Positions 17,028 through 26,288 are shown, counted from the stretch's first letter. The stretch: 64,000 nt of DNA from Sphingomonas radiodurans (GCF_020866845.1 NZ_CP086594.1:2514501-2578500), one strand, 5' to 3'. A program made the numbers and translations. The notes: generated from the sequence alone by a model not told the origin.

Positions 17028-19030
17028 CGTGCGGTGCCTCCGAGCGGTGGAACCGCGATCTCGAACGTGCCGACGGGCAAGTGCGCATCGTCGGCGAGGT
17101 TGGTCGCGGGCGCATCGGACCAGGCGTAGCGAATCCGCGTCACCGCGCGCCCGTCGCCCGCCAGGATGACCTCGCTGCCGGAGACGCGTCCGGCCGCATA
17201 GCGACATGGCTCAGGTGCGGCGCCGCACAGCTCGAAGCCGATCGCGACGGCGGAACCTTGCGCGTGCAGTGCGCCGTCGACGCCGGTGAAGCGCAGCGTG
17301 ACGCTGCCGTCCGGGCCTTGCGTAGCGCTGGCGATCGCCGGCCCGGCGGGGGGCACGGCCTCGCCATAGACGCGCGCGCGCATCACGCGTGCCAGCCGCT
17401 CGCCCACCTCGTGCTTCTGGCCAGGGTGGATGTCGCGCGGATCGCCGAGATCGAGGCTGACGGCCATGCCGCCGTGCGCGTCGGCCGCGGTGACCCGCCG
17501 CTGCGCGTCACGGACGTCAGCCCAGCCGCTTTCGGCCGGTGCCTTCGATGGTTCGCCATAATTGGCGAGCTGGACCACCGCGATTGCCGCGTTCGGGCTG
17601 TCGAGCCGCCGGCGCCAGTCCGCGACCATCGCCGACAGCCGCCGGTCGTAACCGGGCAGCCCTGTGTCCGACTCACCCTGATACCAGGCGATGCCCGCGA
17701 CGGGCGTGCGCCCGAGCGGTGCGATCATCGCGTTGAACAGCGTGCCCGCACCATTGATGTCGTCCCACGCCACGCGCGGTGCGCCGCCTTTGACGGGCTT
17801 CGCGATCGCGTAGCGCCACCCGGCCGAGATCGGCAGGCTGCTGCCGTCGGCGAAGGTCAGGCGCATCGCCTCGACCGGGCCGGTCATGCCGCCGAACGCA
17901 TAGCCATCGTCAACATTCACCGTAATGACGTTGCGGCCCGCCTTCAGCGTGCCCGCGGCCAGCGCATACACGCGCGGCTGCCCGGCCAGGCTGTTGCCGC
18001 CGACGCCGCGCCCGTTGACCCAGGTCCGGTCGGCATCATCCACCGCGCCGAGCGCGAGAATGGCCGGCCCGCGCGCCTGATCGGCCGTCACCGTTACCTC
18101 GCGCTGGAACCAGAGCATGCCGTTATAGTCCGCGAGTTCCGGGACGCCCCATTCTTCGAAATTCCCGATCCGCGGCACCTCGCGCCAGTCGAGCGCGGCA
18201 TTCGGCTGCCAGGGTTCTGCACCGGCGACATCGCCCGATTGCGCGCGCCACCATGCTTCCCACACCGCCGAGGCATCGCGGTTCGCTGCGGCAGGATCGC
18301 GCCCGTAAAGCGCCAGCCGATCGGCATCGGCGGAGAGACCCGCCGCGCGCAGCGCCGGGTCGCTCATCCATGCGCTGATCCGCGATCCGCCCCAGCTCGC
18401 ATGGATCGCGCCGATCGGCACCTTGGCGGTGCGCCGCAGCGATTGCGCCATATAGAAGCAGGCAGCCGAGAAGCCGGGCACCGAGGCCGGCCCCGCGATC
18501 TCCCAGTCCGGCGCATCGGCGAAGCGCGCGATCGGTGCCGCCGCACTCTTCTTGGTGACGGTGAGCAGGCGCAGCTGCGCGTCGGGTGCCGGGTTCGCAT
18601 CGGGGATCATGTCCTGCGCGCGATCGACCGACATCTCCATGTTGCTTTGGCCCGAGCACAGGTAAACGTCGCCGAGCAGGATATCGCGCACCACCGCGCC
18701 ACCGCTCGGGGCCGCGACCGTCAGGTCGTATGGCCCGCCGGCGGTCATCGCGGGCAGCCGCGCTTCGAAGCGACCGTTGCGTCCCGCCGTCACGACGGTG
18801 CTCCGGCCGGCCAGGCTGACGAGCACGGTCTCGCCGGGCATGGCATCACCCGTCAGTACGATCGGCTGGCCGCGTTGCAGGACGGCGTGGTCGCTGACCA
18901 CACCGTCGAGGCGTGGGGCGGCCTGCACCGCCGATGCCGTGGCGAGCAGGGCAAGCGGGATGATGCTGGCGCGCAGTGTTGGCATTGTTGACGTGATCCC
19001 GCGAAATGAGGGGGCTGTGACGGCGTTCAT
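17024..19030 (-). CDS. Sialate-O-acetylesterase-like SGNH carbohydrate esterase
   Basis: A 668-residue exported esterase of the SASA family. Catalytic Ser is in 'CSGQSNMEMSV', an SGNH block in 'WYQGESDTGLPGYDRR', and the Asp-His pair in 'RDIHPGQKHE'. A galactose-binding-like insert (~residues 260-380, 'WFQREVTV...ILALGAVDDADRTWVNG', a jelly-roll pattern) splits the catalytic domain, as in many SASA plant-polysaccharide deacetylases. Context suggests it removes acetyl groups from hemicellulose or galactan rather than sialic acid. The start overlaps the GH43 stop (ATGA); a second ATG at 18985 fits the signal peptide better. Confidence 0.85.
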   Translation of the reverse strand: MNAVTAPSFRGITSTMPTLRASIIPLALLATASAVQAAPRLDGVVSDHAVLQRGQPIVLTGDAMPGETVLVSLAGRSTVVTAGRNGRFEARLPAMTAGGPYDLTVAAPSGGAVVRDILLGDVYLCSGQSNMEMSVDRAQDMIPDANPAPDAQLRLLTVTKKSAAAPIARFADAPDWEIAGPASVPGFSAACFYMAQSLRRTAKVPIGAIHASWGGSRISAWMSDPALRAAGLSADADRLALYGRDPAAANRDASAVWEAWWRAQSGDVAGAEPWQPNAALDWREVPRIGNFEEWGVPELADYNGMLWFQREVTVTADQARGPAILALGAVDDADRTWVNGRGVGGNSLAGQPRVYALAAGTLKAGRNVITVNVDDGYAFGGMTGPVEAMRLTFADGSSLPISAGWRYAIAKPVKGGAPRVAWDDINGAGTLFNAMIAPLGRTPVAGIAWYQGESDTGLPGYDRRLSAMVADWRRRLDSPNAAIAVVQLANYGEPSKAPAESGWADVRDAQRRVTAADAHGGMAVSLDLGDPRDIHPGQKHEVGERLARVMRARVYGEAVPPAGPAIASATQGPDGSVTLRFTGVDGALHAQGSAVAIGFELCGAAPEPCRYAAGRVSGSEVILAGDGRAVTRIRYAWSDAPATNLADDAHLPVGTFEIAVPPLGGTAR

Positions 19031-20046
19031 CGACGAACACTCGCCGGCGCGGTGACGCCCGCGTCCGTCTGCACCACGGGGATCATCGTGCCGTCCGGCC
19101 GGTACTGCAGCCGTTCCACCGTCACCGCACGCCGCCCGATCGAGCCGGCGAGGTCGCCGATCGCGAGCGTCGCATTGTGCAGGAACAGATACCAATTGCC
19201 CTTGAACTCCGCGATGCCGGGGTGGATCGTGAAGCTGTACTTGCCCGATCCGGTCAGCTCGCCGCGATGGGTCCATGGGCCAGTGATCGAGGGCGCCGTC
19301 GAATAGGATACGCGTTCGTCGCGGTGCTTGCTGCGGTCGAGCGACGCATAGGTCAGGTAATAAAGGTCGCCGCGCTTGTGCAGCCACGGCCCTTCCTCGA
19401 AGTGCGGCGGCGTGATCTCGGTGATCGGGCCGTCGATCTCGATCATGTTGGGTTTCAGCCGGGCGATATAGCATTGCCGGTTGCCCCAGGCGATCCAGCT
19501 GGTGCCGTCGGTGTCGGTGAAGACGGTCGGGTCGATGTCCTCCCAGCTATGCGTGCCCTTGGGCGTCATCTCGTTGGTGATCAGCGCCGATCCGCGCGCG
19601 TCGACGAACGGGCCGGTCGGCGTGTCGGACACCGCGACCGCGATCGCCTTGCCGGGGTGCGTGTCGTCATGCTCGACCGCGGCGTAGAACCAGAATTTGC
19701 CGTTCTTGTGGATCGTCTGCGCCGCCCAGGCATCCGCCTTGGCCCATTTGAAGTCCGACACTTTCATGATCGACCCGTGATCGGTCCAGTGCTTCATGTC
19801 GGTGGTCGAGTAGACGAGCCAGTCGCGCATGTTGAACATCTCGTCGCGCTGCGCCTCGTCATGCCCGACATACAGGTACAGGCGATCGCCCACGACCAGG
19901 GGCGCAGGGTCGGCGGTGAACTTGTCGCGAAACAGCGGGTTCGATCCGGGCGCGGTCGCCGCCGGGTTCTGCGCCGACGATGAGGATGCAACCAGGCCCA
20001 ACGCGATCAGCGCCGCCGCCATGCGACCGATACCATTCGTCCTCAT
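19027..20046 (-). CDS. GH43 glycosidase (arabinosidase/xylosidase-like)
   Basis: A 339-residue exported five-bladed propeller. After the signal peptide come the general base Asp in 'FTADPAPLVV', the pKa-setting Asp in 'EDIDPTVFTD' and the acid Glu in 'PHFEEGPWLHKRG', the full GH43 triad. It likely cuts terminal arabinose, xylose or galactose from side chains. It heads an operon with the SASA esterase and GH27, each joined by an ATGA overlap. GGGGGAGAG precedes the start, and an operator-like palindrome (20093-20106) lies 47 bases upstream. Confidence 0.9.
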   Translation of the reverse strand: MRTNGIGRMAAALIALGLVASSSSAQNPAATAPGSNPLFRDKFTADPAPLVVGDRLYLYVGHDEAQRDEMFNMRDWLVYSTTDMKHWTDHGSIMKVSDFKWAKADAWAAQTIHKNGKFWFYAAVEHDDTHPGKAIAVAVSDTPTGPFVDARGSALITNEMTPKGTHSWEDIDPTVFTDTDGTSWIAWGNRQCYIARLKPNMIEIDGPITEITPPHFEEGPWLHKRGDLYYLTYASLDRSKHRDERVSYSTAPSITGPWTHRGELTGSGKYSFTIHPGIAEFKGNWYLFLHNATLAIGDLAGSIGRRAVTVERLQYRPDGTMIPVVQTDAGVTAPASVRR

Positions 20047-20092
20047 CGCTCTCCCCCTACTTTTGTTTGAAAGCACCATGGCAGGACGCGAA

Positions 20093-20106
20093 TGATAGCG
20101 CTAGCA
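20093..20106. promoter_or_regulatory. LacI-type operator candidate 1 (TGATAGCGCTAGCA)
   Basis: A palindrome with core TAGCGCTA, in the divergent spacer between the GH43-esterase-GH27 operon and the 20157 operon. It is one of eight window sites matching TGNTANCGCTACCA within two mismatches. Confidence 0.65.
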
Positions 20107-20156
20107 TTGTCCGTAACGCCGGATCGTCAGTGGACGACCGAACGGGAGAGGGCGAC

Positions 20157-21116
20157 GTGAAACACGAAATGCTGAAAGCGTTGGCGATGCGGATAATGCG
20201 CCCCAGCCTCACGCTCGGCGCGGCGATCACCTTTGGGATGGGGACGCCCGCACTGGCGCAGGACGACCGGATGACGCCGATCGCCACCCCGGCGCAGCCG
20301 ACCGCAATCGCATTGAACACCGGGCCACTGCCGGGCGCGACCGCGCCGGAAGCATGGCATCGGCAATATGACAGCGTCTTCACCCGCAACGTCACCGTCG
20401 CGACCCTCACGCCTTTCCTCCCCGATCCAGCGAAAGCGAACGGCACGGCGGTGATCGTCGCGCCCGGCGGCGGTTTCCGTACGCTGTCGATGGAGAACGA
20501 GGGGTGGGACGTCGCACGCGCGCTCGCCGCACGGGGCGTCGCGGCGTTCGTGCTCAAATACCGGCTGAACCAGACGCCGCGCGACATGCCTGCGTTCGAG
20601 CGCTCGATGGCCGAGATGTTTTCCGGCGCGGCGGCGCGACCGCCACGGCCGGCGCCCGACCGGATGGCGACCGGCCTGGCACCGCAGATCGCCGATGCGC
20701 GCGCCGCCTTCGCGCTCGTCCGCAGCCGCGCGGCGGAATGGCGGGTGAACCCCGACCGCATCGGCATGGTCGGCTTCTCCGCGGGCGCGATGCTGACGAT
20801 GGTCACCACGGTGGCCGGGCAGGATGCCAAGCCCGCCTTTATCGGGAACGTCTATGGCCCGCTGTCGGCGATGACCGTCCCGGCCGATGCCCCTCCGATG
20901 TTCGTCGCGCTCGCCGCCGACGATCCGCTTTTTGGAAACAGTGGCTTCGGATTGATCGAAAGCTGGCGCGCGGCCAAGCGCCCGGTGGAGTTTCATCTCT
21001 ACGAACAGGGCGGGCACGGCTTCGGAATGTACCCGAAGACCACCACCAGCACCGGTTGGTTCGAGGGGTTCGTGCGGTGGATGGCCATGCACAACCTGCT
21101 GACACCAGCATCGTAG
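20157..21116 (+). CDS. Exported alpha/beta-hydrolase (BD-FAE/acetyl-xylan-esterase-like)
   Basis: A 319-residue hydrolase with a signal peptide (to about residue 38, ending ALAQ). The oxyanion loop is 'VAPGGGFRTLS', the nucleophile Ser lies in 'GFSAGAM', the acid Asp in 'LAADDPLF' and the His in 'GGHGFGMYP', which is a complete triad. It resembles the bifunctional feruloyl/acetyl esterases of hemicellulose loci. A GTG start at 20157 is 5 bases after 'GGGAGAGG'; an ATG at 20169 is the alternative. It probably starts the operon that continues to 25534. Confidence 0.82.
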   Translation: MKHEMLKALAMRIMRPSLTLGAAITFGMGTPALAQDDRMTPIATPAQPTAIALNTGPLPGATAPEAWHRQYDSVFTRNVTVATLTPFLPDPAKANGTAVIVAPGGGFRTLSMENEGWDVARALAARGVAAFVLKYRLNQTPRDMPAFERSMAEMFSGAAARPPRPAPDRMATGLAPQIADARAAFALVRSRAAEWRVNPDRIGMVGFSAGAMLTMVTTVAGQDAKPAFIGNVYGPLSAMTVPADAPPMFVALAADDPLFGNSGFGLIESWRAAKRPVEFHLYEQGGHGFGMYPKTTTSTGWFEGFVRWMAMHNLLTPAS

Positions 21117-21196
21117 GCGATCGGATGATTGCTCCGCTTGCACGGTCTGGAATGAACAACGAGGATATCGCCTCGGCGACATGGGAGAGAAAGCAA

Positions 21197-22111
21197 TTGG
21201 CCCAGCCAACACGCCGCGAAATGCTTGGCGCAACTGCGCTCGGACTGTCTGCACTCCTTGGCAGCCCCGCGGTTGCTGCGTCGCGCGCGATGCCGATGCC
21301 GGGTGTTCAGCTGTGGACGGTGAAGGATGATCTCGCGCGCGATTTCGCCGGCACGCTGCGACAGCTGCGGCGGATCGGGTATCGCCGGATCGAAGCGGCC
21401 GGCTGGGTCGGTCGATCGCCGGCCGAATTCCGCGCTGGTGTGAAGTCCGCAGGACTGGAGCCGTTTTCCTGCCACTTCTCGATGCGCGATCTGATCGACG
21501 AGCATGAGACCGAGCTTGCCCAGGCGCGCGATGTCGGGGCGCGGTACGTGATCGCCTCGTCACCCGCCTCGCTCAAGCCGATCGACCCGGCCAAGCCGTG
21601 GAACATCGGGCTCGCCGAGGCGATGACGCTCGCCGACTGGCGCCGCAACGCCGAAGCCATGAACCGGATCGGCGCCCGCGCCAAGGCGATGGGCATGCGC
21701 TTTGGATACCACAACCATGCGGCCGAAATGCTGACCTACGAGGGCGCGACCGCGCTGGACGAAATCCTGCGGATTACCGATCCCGCGCTGGTGTCGCTGG
21801 AACTCGATCTCGGCTGGGTCGCGGCGGCGGGGTACGATCCGGTCGAGATGATCAAGCGTCATTCAGCCCGGATCGAGCTGCTCCACGTCAAGGACATCGC
21901 CACCAAGGTGCGGGTGACCAACCAGATCGCCGAAGACCTGACGACGACGCCGATCGGCGCCGGGACGATCGACTGGCCCGCCGTGTTCGATGCCGCCGCA
22001 AAGGCGAAGGTCGCTGGATGGTTCGTGGAACAGGAGCCGCCATTCACTCGTCCGCCGCTCGAGGGGTTGCAGCAGAGCATGGCCTATCTCCGCACGCTGG
22101 GGGTGCGCTGA
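21197..22111 (+). CDS. Tat-exported sugar-phosphate isomerase/epimerase-like TIM barrel
   Basis: A 304-residue xylose-isomerase-like TIM barrel. The N-terminus has a twin-arginine motif ('TRREMLGATALGLSALLG'), so the protein is probably sent folded to the periplasm. Metal-ligand blocks are visible: 'FGYHNHAAEM', 'SLELDLGWV', 'ELLHVKDI' and 'FVEQEPP'. Relatives include keto-glycoside lyases and hydratases as well as epimerases, and neighbours favour a role on oxidised glycosides. The start is uncertain: a TTG at 21197 has GGAGAG 7 bases upstream and gives a clean Tat signal; an ATG at 21152 is the alternative. Confidence 0.75.
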   Translation: MAQPTRREMLGATALGLSALLGSPAVAASRAMPMPGVQLWTVKDDLARDFAGTLRQLRRIGYRRIEAAGWVGRSPAEFRAGVKSAGLEPFSCHFSMRDLIDEHETELAQARDVGARYVIASSPASLKPIDPAKPWNIGLAEAMTLADWRRNAEAMNRIGARAKAMGMRFGYHNHAAEMLTYEGATALDEILRITDPALVSLELDLGWVAAAGYDPVEMIKRHSARIELLHVKDIATKVRVTNQIAEDLTTTPIGAGTIDWPAVFDAAAKAKVAGWFVEQEPPFTRPPLEGLQQSMAYLRTLGVR

Positions 22112-23256
22112 TGCGGCCCGTTCGCTACGCGATGGTGGGAGGCGGCGAAGGTGCGTTCATCGGCCCGGTGCATCGGACTGCGGCCGCCATCGCGGGCAAC
22201 TGCCAATTGGTCGCGGGCGCCTTCTCGCGAGATCCGGCGCGCGCCGCACGATCGGGAGAAGCGCTGGGCCTCCCGGCCGAGCGTTCCTATCCAAGCTGGT
22301 CGGCGCTGCTGGACGGTGAACGAGACTTGCCTGCCGATGAGCGCGCCGAGTTCATCGCCATCGTCACGCCGAACCACCTCCACGCCCCCGTCGCGATCGC
22401 AGCGTTGGAGGCTGGGTTCCCGGTACTGACCGATAAGCCGCTGACCGACACGATCGCAGCGGCGGAGTCGTTCGCCAACGCGGCCGATCGCACCGGCGGA
22501 CTGGTCGGCGTCACCCACACCTATGCCGCCTATCCGATGGTGCGGCAGGCGCGCGAACTCGTCGCAGGCAACCGGCTCGGCGCGGTTCGCCGCGTGGCCG
22601 TGCGCTATACGCAAGGCTGGCTGGCACGCGCCGAGGATGCGGTCGGCAAACAGGCCGAGTGGCGCCTCGATCCGGCACGCTCGGGCCTCGCCGGTGCGTT
22701 TGGCGATATCGGCACGCACGCGTTCAATCTGGTCGAGACGATAACCGGCGATCCGATCACCCGGTTGTCGGCCGAACTCCGCGCGGCAGTGCCGGGGCGC
22801 ACGTTGGACGATGACGGCGCGGCCATGTTCCACCTCGCCGGGGGCGGGCGCGGGACGCTGATCGCGAGCCAGGTCTGCGCGGGCGACGCCAACGGGCTCG
22901 CCATTTCGATCTGGTGCGAGGAGGCGGGCGTCCATTGGGCGCAGGAAAACCCAAACGTGCTGCGCGTCGCGCGGCGCAACGGGCCGGAAGAGATTTGGAC
23001 CCCGGGCGCCGATCGCGGCTATCTCGATCCGCCGGCGATGCGGGTCACCCGTACGCCGTCGGGGCACCCGGAAGGCTATCTCGAGGCCTTCGCCAACATC
23101 TATCACGATTTCGCACTGGCGGTGCGCGGGCGCCCGCCGGAAGATCGCTGCTACGCCAGCCTCGCCGAAGGCATGCGATCGATGCGCTTCATCGCCGCGG
23201 CGCATCGCAGCAGCGCGGACAATGCCCGCTGGGTTGAACTGGAGAATGACGCATGA
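22111..23256 (+). CDS. Gfo/Idh/MocA-family sugar oxidoreductase
   Basis: A 381-residue cytosolic NAD(P)-dependent enzyme. The N-terminal Rossmann fold has 'YAMVGGGEGAFIGPVHR'. The catalytic Lys lies in 'VLTDKPLTDT', a DKP variant of the EKP motif. The long C-terminal domain includes 'FGDIGTHAFNLVETITG', where the Asp-His pair positions the sugar. Relatives interconvert hydroxyl and keto groups of inositols and glycosides. The start overlaps the previous stop by one base (TGATG), and its stop overlaps the next start (ATGA). Confidence 0.85.
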   Translation: MRPVRYAMVGGGEGAFIGPVHRTAAAIAGNCQLVAGAFSRDPARAARSGEALGLPAERSYPSWSALLDGERDLPADERAEFIAIVTPNHLHAPVAIAALEAGFPVLTDKPLTDTIAAAESFANAADRTGGLVGVTHTYAAYPMVRQARELVAGNRLGAVRRVAVRYTQGWLARAEDAVGKQAEWRLDPARSGLAGAFGDIGTHAFNLVETITGDPITRLSAELRAAVPGRTLDDDGAAMFHLAGGGRGTLIASQVCAGDANGLAISIWCEEAGVHWAQENPNVLRVARRNGPEEIWTPGADRGYLDPPAMRVTRTPSGHPEGYLEAFANIYHDFALAVRGRPPEDRCYASLAEGMRSMRFIAAAHRSSADNARWVELENDA

Positions 23257-24305
23257 AAGGCCCGGCAATTTTCCTCGCGCAGTTCGCGGGTGACACGGCA
23301 CCGTTCAACAGCCTCGCTGCGATGGCGCAATGGGCGAGCAGCCTCGGCTATGTCGGCGTGCAGATACCCACGTGGGATGCCCGATTGATCGACCTCGCAC
23401 GGGCGGCGGAAAGCCAGGACTATTGCGACGAGATCAAGGGCGTCTGCGCGGAGGCGGGCGTCGCGATCACGGAATTGTCGACGCACCTCCAGGGGCAATT
23501 GGTGGCGGTCAATCCGGCGTACGACGCCCTGTTCGACTCGTTCGCACCCGTCGAACTGCACGGGAAGCCTGCCGAACGCACGCAATGGGCCTGCCAGCAG
23601 CTTCGCTTCGCCGCGCAGGCCAGCCGGAGGCTCGGGCTGGACGCGCATGCAACCTTCTCAGGCGCGCTGTTGTGGCACACCGTCTACCCCTGGCCACAGC
23701 GACCGGCCGGGCTGGTCGAGGATGGCTTTGCCGAACTCGCCAAGCGGTGGCGGCCGCTGCTCGATGCCTTCGAGGATGTCGGCGTCGACCTTGCCTATGA
23801 AATTCACCCCGGCGAGGATCTGCACGACGGGATCAGCTGGGAGCGGTTCCTGGCCGCAGTCGACAATCATCCGCGCGCGAACATCCTCTACGATCCGAGC
23901 CACTTCGTGCTGCAGCAGCTCGACTATCTCCAGTTCATCGACTTGTATCACGACCGGATCCGCATGTTCCACGTCAAGGATGCGGAGTTCAACCCGACCG
24001 GGCGCGCGGGTGTCTATGGCGGCTATGCCGACTGGGCGGAGCGGCCAGGCCGGTTCCGGTCGCTCGGCGACGGACAGGTCGATTTCGGCGGCATCTTCAC
24101 CAAGCTGACGCAATATGGCTATCGCGGTTGGGCGGTGTTGGAGTGGGAGTGCTTCCTCAAGCATCCCGAACAGGGCGCGGCCGAGGGCGCACCGTTCATC
24201 GCCGCGCACATGATCCGCCAGGCCGAACGCGCTTTCGACGATTTCGCCGGCGCCGCCCCCGATGCTGCGCGCAACCGGCGCATCCTGGGGCTGGACCGCG
24301 CGTGA
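23253..24305 (+). CDS. Sugar-phosphate isomerase/epimerase-family TIM barrel (cytosolic)
   Basis: A 350-residue TIM barrel without a signal peptide. Candidate metal ligands are Glu in 'AYEIHPGEDL', Asp/His in 'ILYDPSHF', His/Asp in 'FHVKDAEF' and Glu in 'AVLEWECF'. Proteins of this type sit beside Gfo/Idh/MocA dehydrogenases and ThuA genes in pathways for inositol, keto-sugars and glycosides. It is a divergent paralogue of the exported protein at 21197, which suggests similar chemistry in two compartments. It is coupled at both ends by 4-base overlaps. Confidence 0.82.
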   Translation: MKGPAIFLAQFAGDTAPFNSLAAMAQWASSLGYVGVQIPTWDARLIDLARAAESQDYCDEIKGVCAEAGVAITELSTHLQGQLVAVNPAYDALFDSFAPVELHGKPAERTQWACQQLRFAAQASRRLGLDAHATFSGALLWHTVYPWPQRPAGLVEDGFAELAKRWRPLLDAFEDVGVDLAYEIHPGEDLHDGISWERFLAAVDNHPRANILYDPSHFVLQQLDYLQFIDLYHDRIRMFHVKDAEFNPTGRAGVYGGYADWAERPGRFRSLGDGQVDFGGIFTKLTQYGYRGWAVLEWECFLKHPEQGAAEGAPFIAAHMIRQAERAFDDFAGAAPDAARNRRILGLDRA

Positions 24306-25534
24306 GCACGACGGTGGGGGGCACTCTCGCGTTGGGCACGCGGGCGCGATTGTCGCTGATGATGTTCCTGCAATATGCCGTTTGGGGCGCCTGGTTCGTG
24401 CCGTTCGCGACCTACCTGACCCGCAACGGCCTCGCCGATTCCGTCGGCACCATCTATTCGGCGCAAGGCTGGGCGGCGATCGCCGCGCCTTTGTTCGTCG
24501 GCGCGATTGCGGACCGGTATTTCTCGGCGGAAAAGGTGATGGGCATCCTTCATCTCACCGCCGGCGTGCTCCTGTTCGTGCTGTCGCGAACCGGCGCGGA
24601 TGCGGGCGTCATGTTCTTCGCGACCTTGGGCGTGCTGCTCGCCTTCATGCCGACGATCGCGCTGTCCAACACCATCGCGCTCAATGCGCTCAGCGACAGC
24701 GAGCGGCAGTTCCCCGCGATCCGGGTGTTCGGGACGATCGGCTGGATCATCGCCGGGCTGATCGTGAGCTTCGTCCTTCCGGGCGAGGCAGAGCGCACGG
24801 CGTTGCCGCTGCTGCTCGCCGCCGCGGTGTCGATCGTCTACGGGCTCTACGCGTTCACCTTGCCCAACACGCCGCCCAAGGCGAGCCGTGAGCGTGCATC
24901 GCTCGTCGCGCTGCTGGGGCTCGACGCGATCCGGGCGGGCGATCGCAGCTTCTGGGTGCTGATCGTCTGCTCGATGCTGATGATGATCCCGTTCTCGTTC
25001 TACAACGTCTACGCCAACCCGTTCCTCGACGATATCGGCGTGAACAATCCCGCCGCGACGCAGACGATCGGGCAAGTGTCGGAAGTCGGCTTCCTGCTTC
25101 TGCTGCCGGTGTTCTTCCGCCTGGTCGGGATCAAGGGCGTCCTGTTCGTCGGCATGGCCGCCTGGGCGGTTCGCTATCTCATTTTCGCAAACGCGTTCAC
25201 CGACGACGGACCGATCCTGCCGCTGATCTACCTCGGGCTGGCATTGCACGGCGTCGGCTTCGACTTCGTGTTCGTCGCGGCGACGATCTGGGTCGGCAAT
25301 CACTTTGCCGCCGAGGCGAGTGGCCGCGCGCAATCGTTCCTGGCGTTGATGACCTGGGGCGTGGGCTATCTGATCGGCAGCAACGTCGCCAACGCGGTGC
25401 AGGTGGGTGCGGCCGGGGGCGGGGGAACCGACTGGCACGGCTTCTGGCTGCTGCCCGCCGGGTTCGCCGGGATAACCGCGGTGATGTTCCTGCTCCTCTT
25501 CCGGAACCGGCACGCGCCGGCCCCGGCTATTTGA
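24302..25534 (+). CDS. MFS transporter, nucleoside:H+ symporter (NupG)-like
   Basis: A 410-residue inner-membrane carrier with about 12 hydrophobic segments. 'LMMFLQYAVWGAWFVPFATYL' at the N-terminus and 'IGWIIAGLIVSF' are typical of the NHS family. In sugar-degradation loci of this type such carriers are thought to import glycosides or keto-glycosides rather than nucleosides, and the operon position supports that here. The GTG start overlaps the previous stop (GTGA). Its 3' end overlaps the convergent ThuA gene by 8 bases. Confidence 0.85.
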   Translation: MSTTVGGTLALGTRARLSLMMFLQYAVWGAWFVPFATYLTRNGLADSVGTIYSAQGWAAIAAPLFVGAIADRYFSAEKVMGILHLTAGVLLFVLSRTGADAGVMFFATLGVLLAFMPTIALSNTIALNALSDSERQFPAIRVFGTIGWIIAGLIVSFVLPGEAERTALPLLLAAAVSIVYGLYAFTLPNTPPKASRERASLVALLGLDAIRAGDRSFWVLIVCSMLMMIPFSFYNVYANPFLDDIGVNNPAATQTIGQVSEVGFLLLLPVFFRLVGIKGVLFVGMAAWAVRYLIFANAFTDDGPILPLIYLGLALHGVGFDFVFVAATIWVGNHFAAEASGRAQSFLALMTWGVGYLIGSNVANAVQVGAAGGGGTDWHGFWLLPAGFAGITAVMFLLLFRNRHAPAPAI

Positions 25535-26288
25535 CGCGGCGCCCGTGCAGCACCCACGTCAGCCCACCCTCCAGATGCTGCAGCAGCCACGGCTCGCTGA
25601 AGCTTTCGGGCGAATGTCCCATCGCCGTATAGAAGACGCGCGCGCCCTCGAATTCATGGCTCCACGACGTGGGGTTGGGATTGACGTCCTTCTCGCCGAT
25701 CGACGCCGGGTCGAGCGTCGTCAGCGTCTGCACCGTGGGATCGAAATCCTCGAAATAATACCATTCGTCCGCGCGCCGAACAGGGCTGGCGGGTCCCTTG
25801 TTGGCCGGGTGGCTGCGATCGGTAACCGTGACGAGGCCAGTCGGCGTGCCCTTGGGATGGCTGGTGAACCAGCCACCGATCATCCGGCCGTACCAAGGCC
25901 AGCTGTAATGCGAATCCGCTGCCGCATGGATGCCGACGATGCCGCCGCCGCGACGAACGAACGCTTGAAGCGCCTCGCGCCGCTTGCCGATCCACCATTC
26001 GCTGGCGGGCTCATCGCGCTTGGTGGTGTTGCTGAGCAGCACGATCGCGTCGAAGTCCTTCAGCCGGTCGCCGTCGAACATGGCCGGATCCTCGCTCGCC
26101 ACCACGCTCATGCCGCGCCGCTCACCCAGCGCCTTCAGCGCCGCAACCCCCGCCTCGATCGAGGCGTGGCGGTAGCCGGTGGAATGCGAGAAGACGAGCA
26201 CGCGCGCTGCCTTGGCGTCCGCCGTGCCGGGCAGCGCGCACCAGATGATCGCAGCGATGCAGAGCAGCCAATGGCGCGCAGGATTCAT
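25527..26288 (-). CDS. ThuA-domain protein, exported
   Basis: A 253-residue protein with a signal peptide (to ~26, 'GTADA-KAARV') and a ThuA fold related to class I glutamine amidotransferases: 'VLVFSHSTGYRHASIE', 'FDAIVLLSNTT', 'VRRGGGIVGIHAAADSHY' and 'EWYYFEDFDP'. ThuA proteins act with ThuB-type oxidoreductases in utilisation of trehalose and related disaccharides through 3-keto forms. It lies divergent from a dehydrogenase pair of the kind that makes such keto-sugars. AAGGGG is 10 bases before the chosen ATG; one two codons upstream is possible. Confidence 0.87.
   Translation of the reverse strand: MNPARHWLLCIAAIIWCALPGTADAKAARVLVFSHSTGYRHASIEAGVAALKALGERRGMSVVASEDPAMFDGDRLKDFDAIVLLSNTTKRDEPASEWWIGKRREALQAFVRRGGGIVGIHAAADSHYSWPWYGRMIGGWFTSHPKGTPTGLVTVTDRSHPANKGPASPVRRADEWYYFEDFDPTVQTLTTLDPASIGEKDVNPNPTSWSHEFEGARVFYTAMGHSPESFSEPWLLQHLEGGLTWVLHGRRVK

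Noticed and set aside
24119..25513. 464-codon minus-strand open frame opposite the MFS transporter
   Set aside because: The plus frame encodes a clean 12-helix carrier; the antisense translation is a charged, repetitive shadow.
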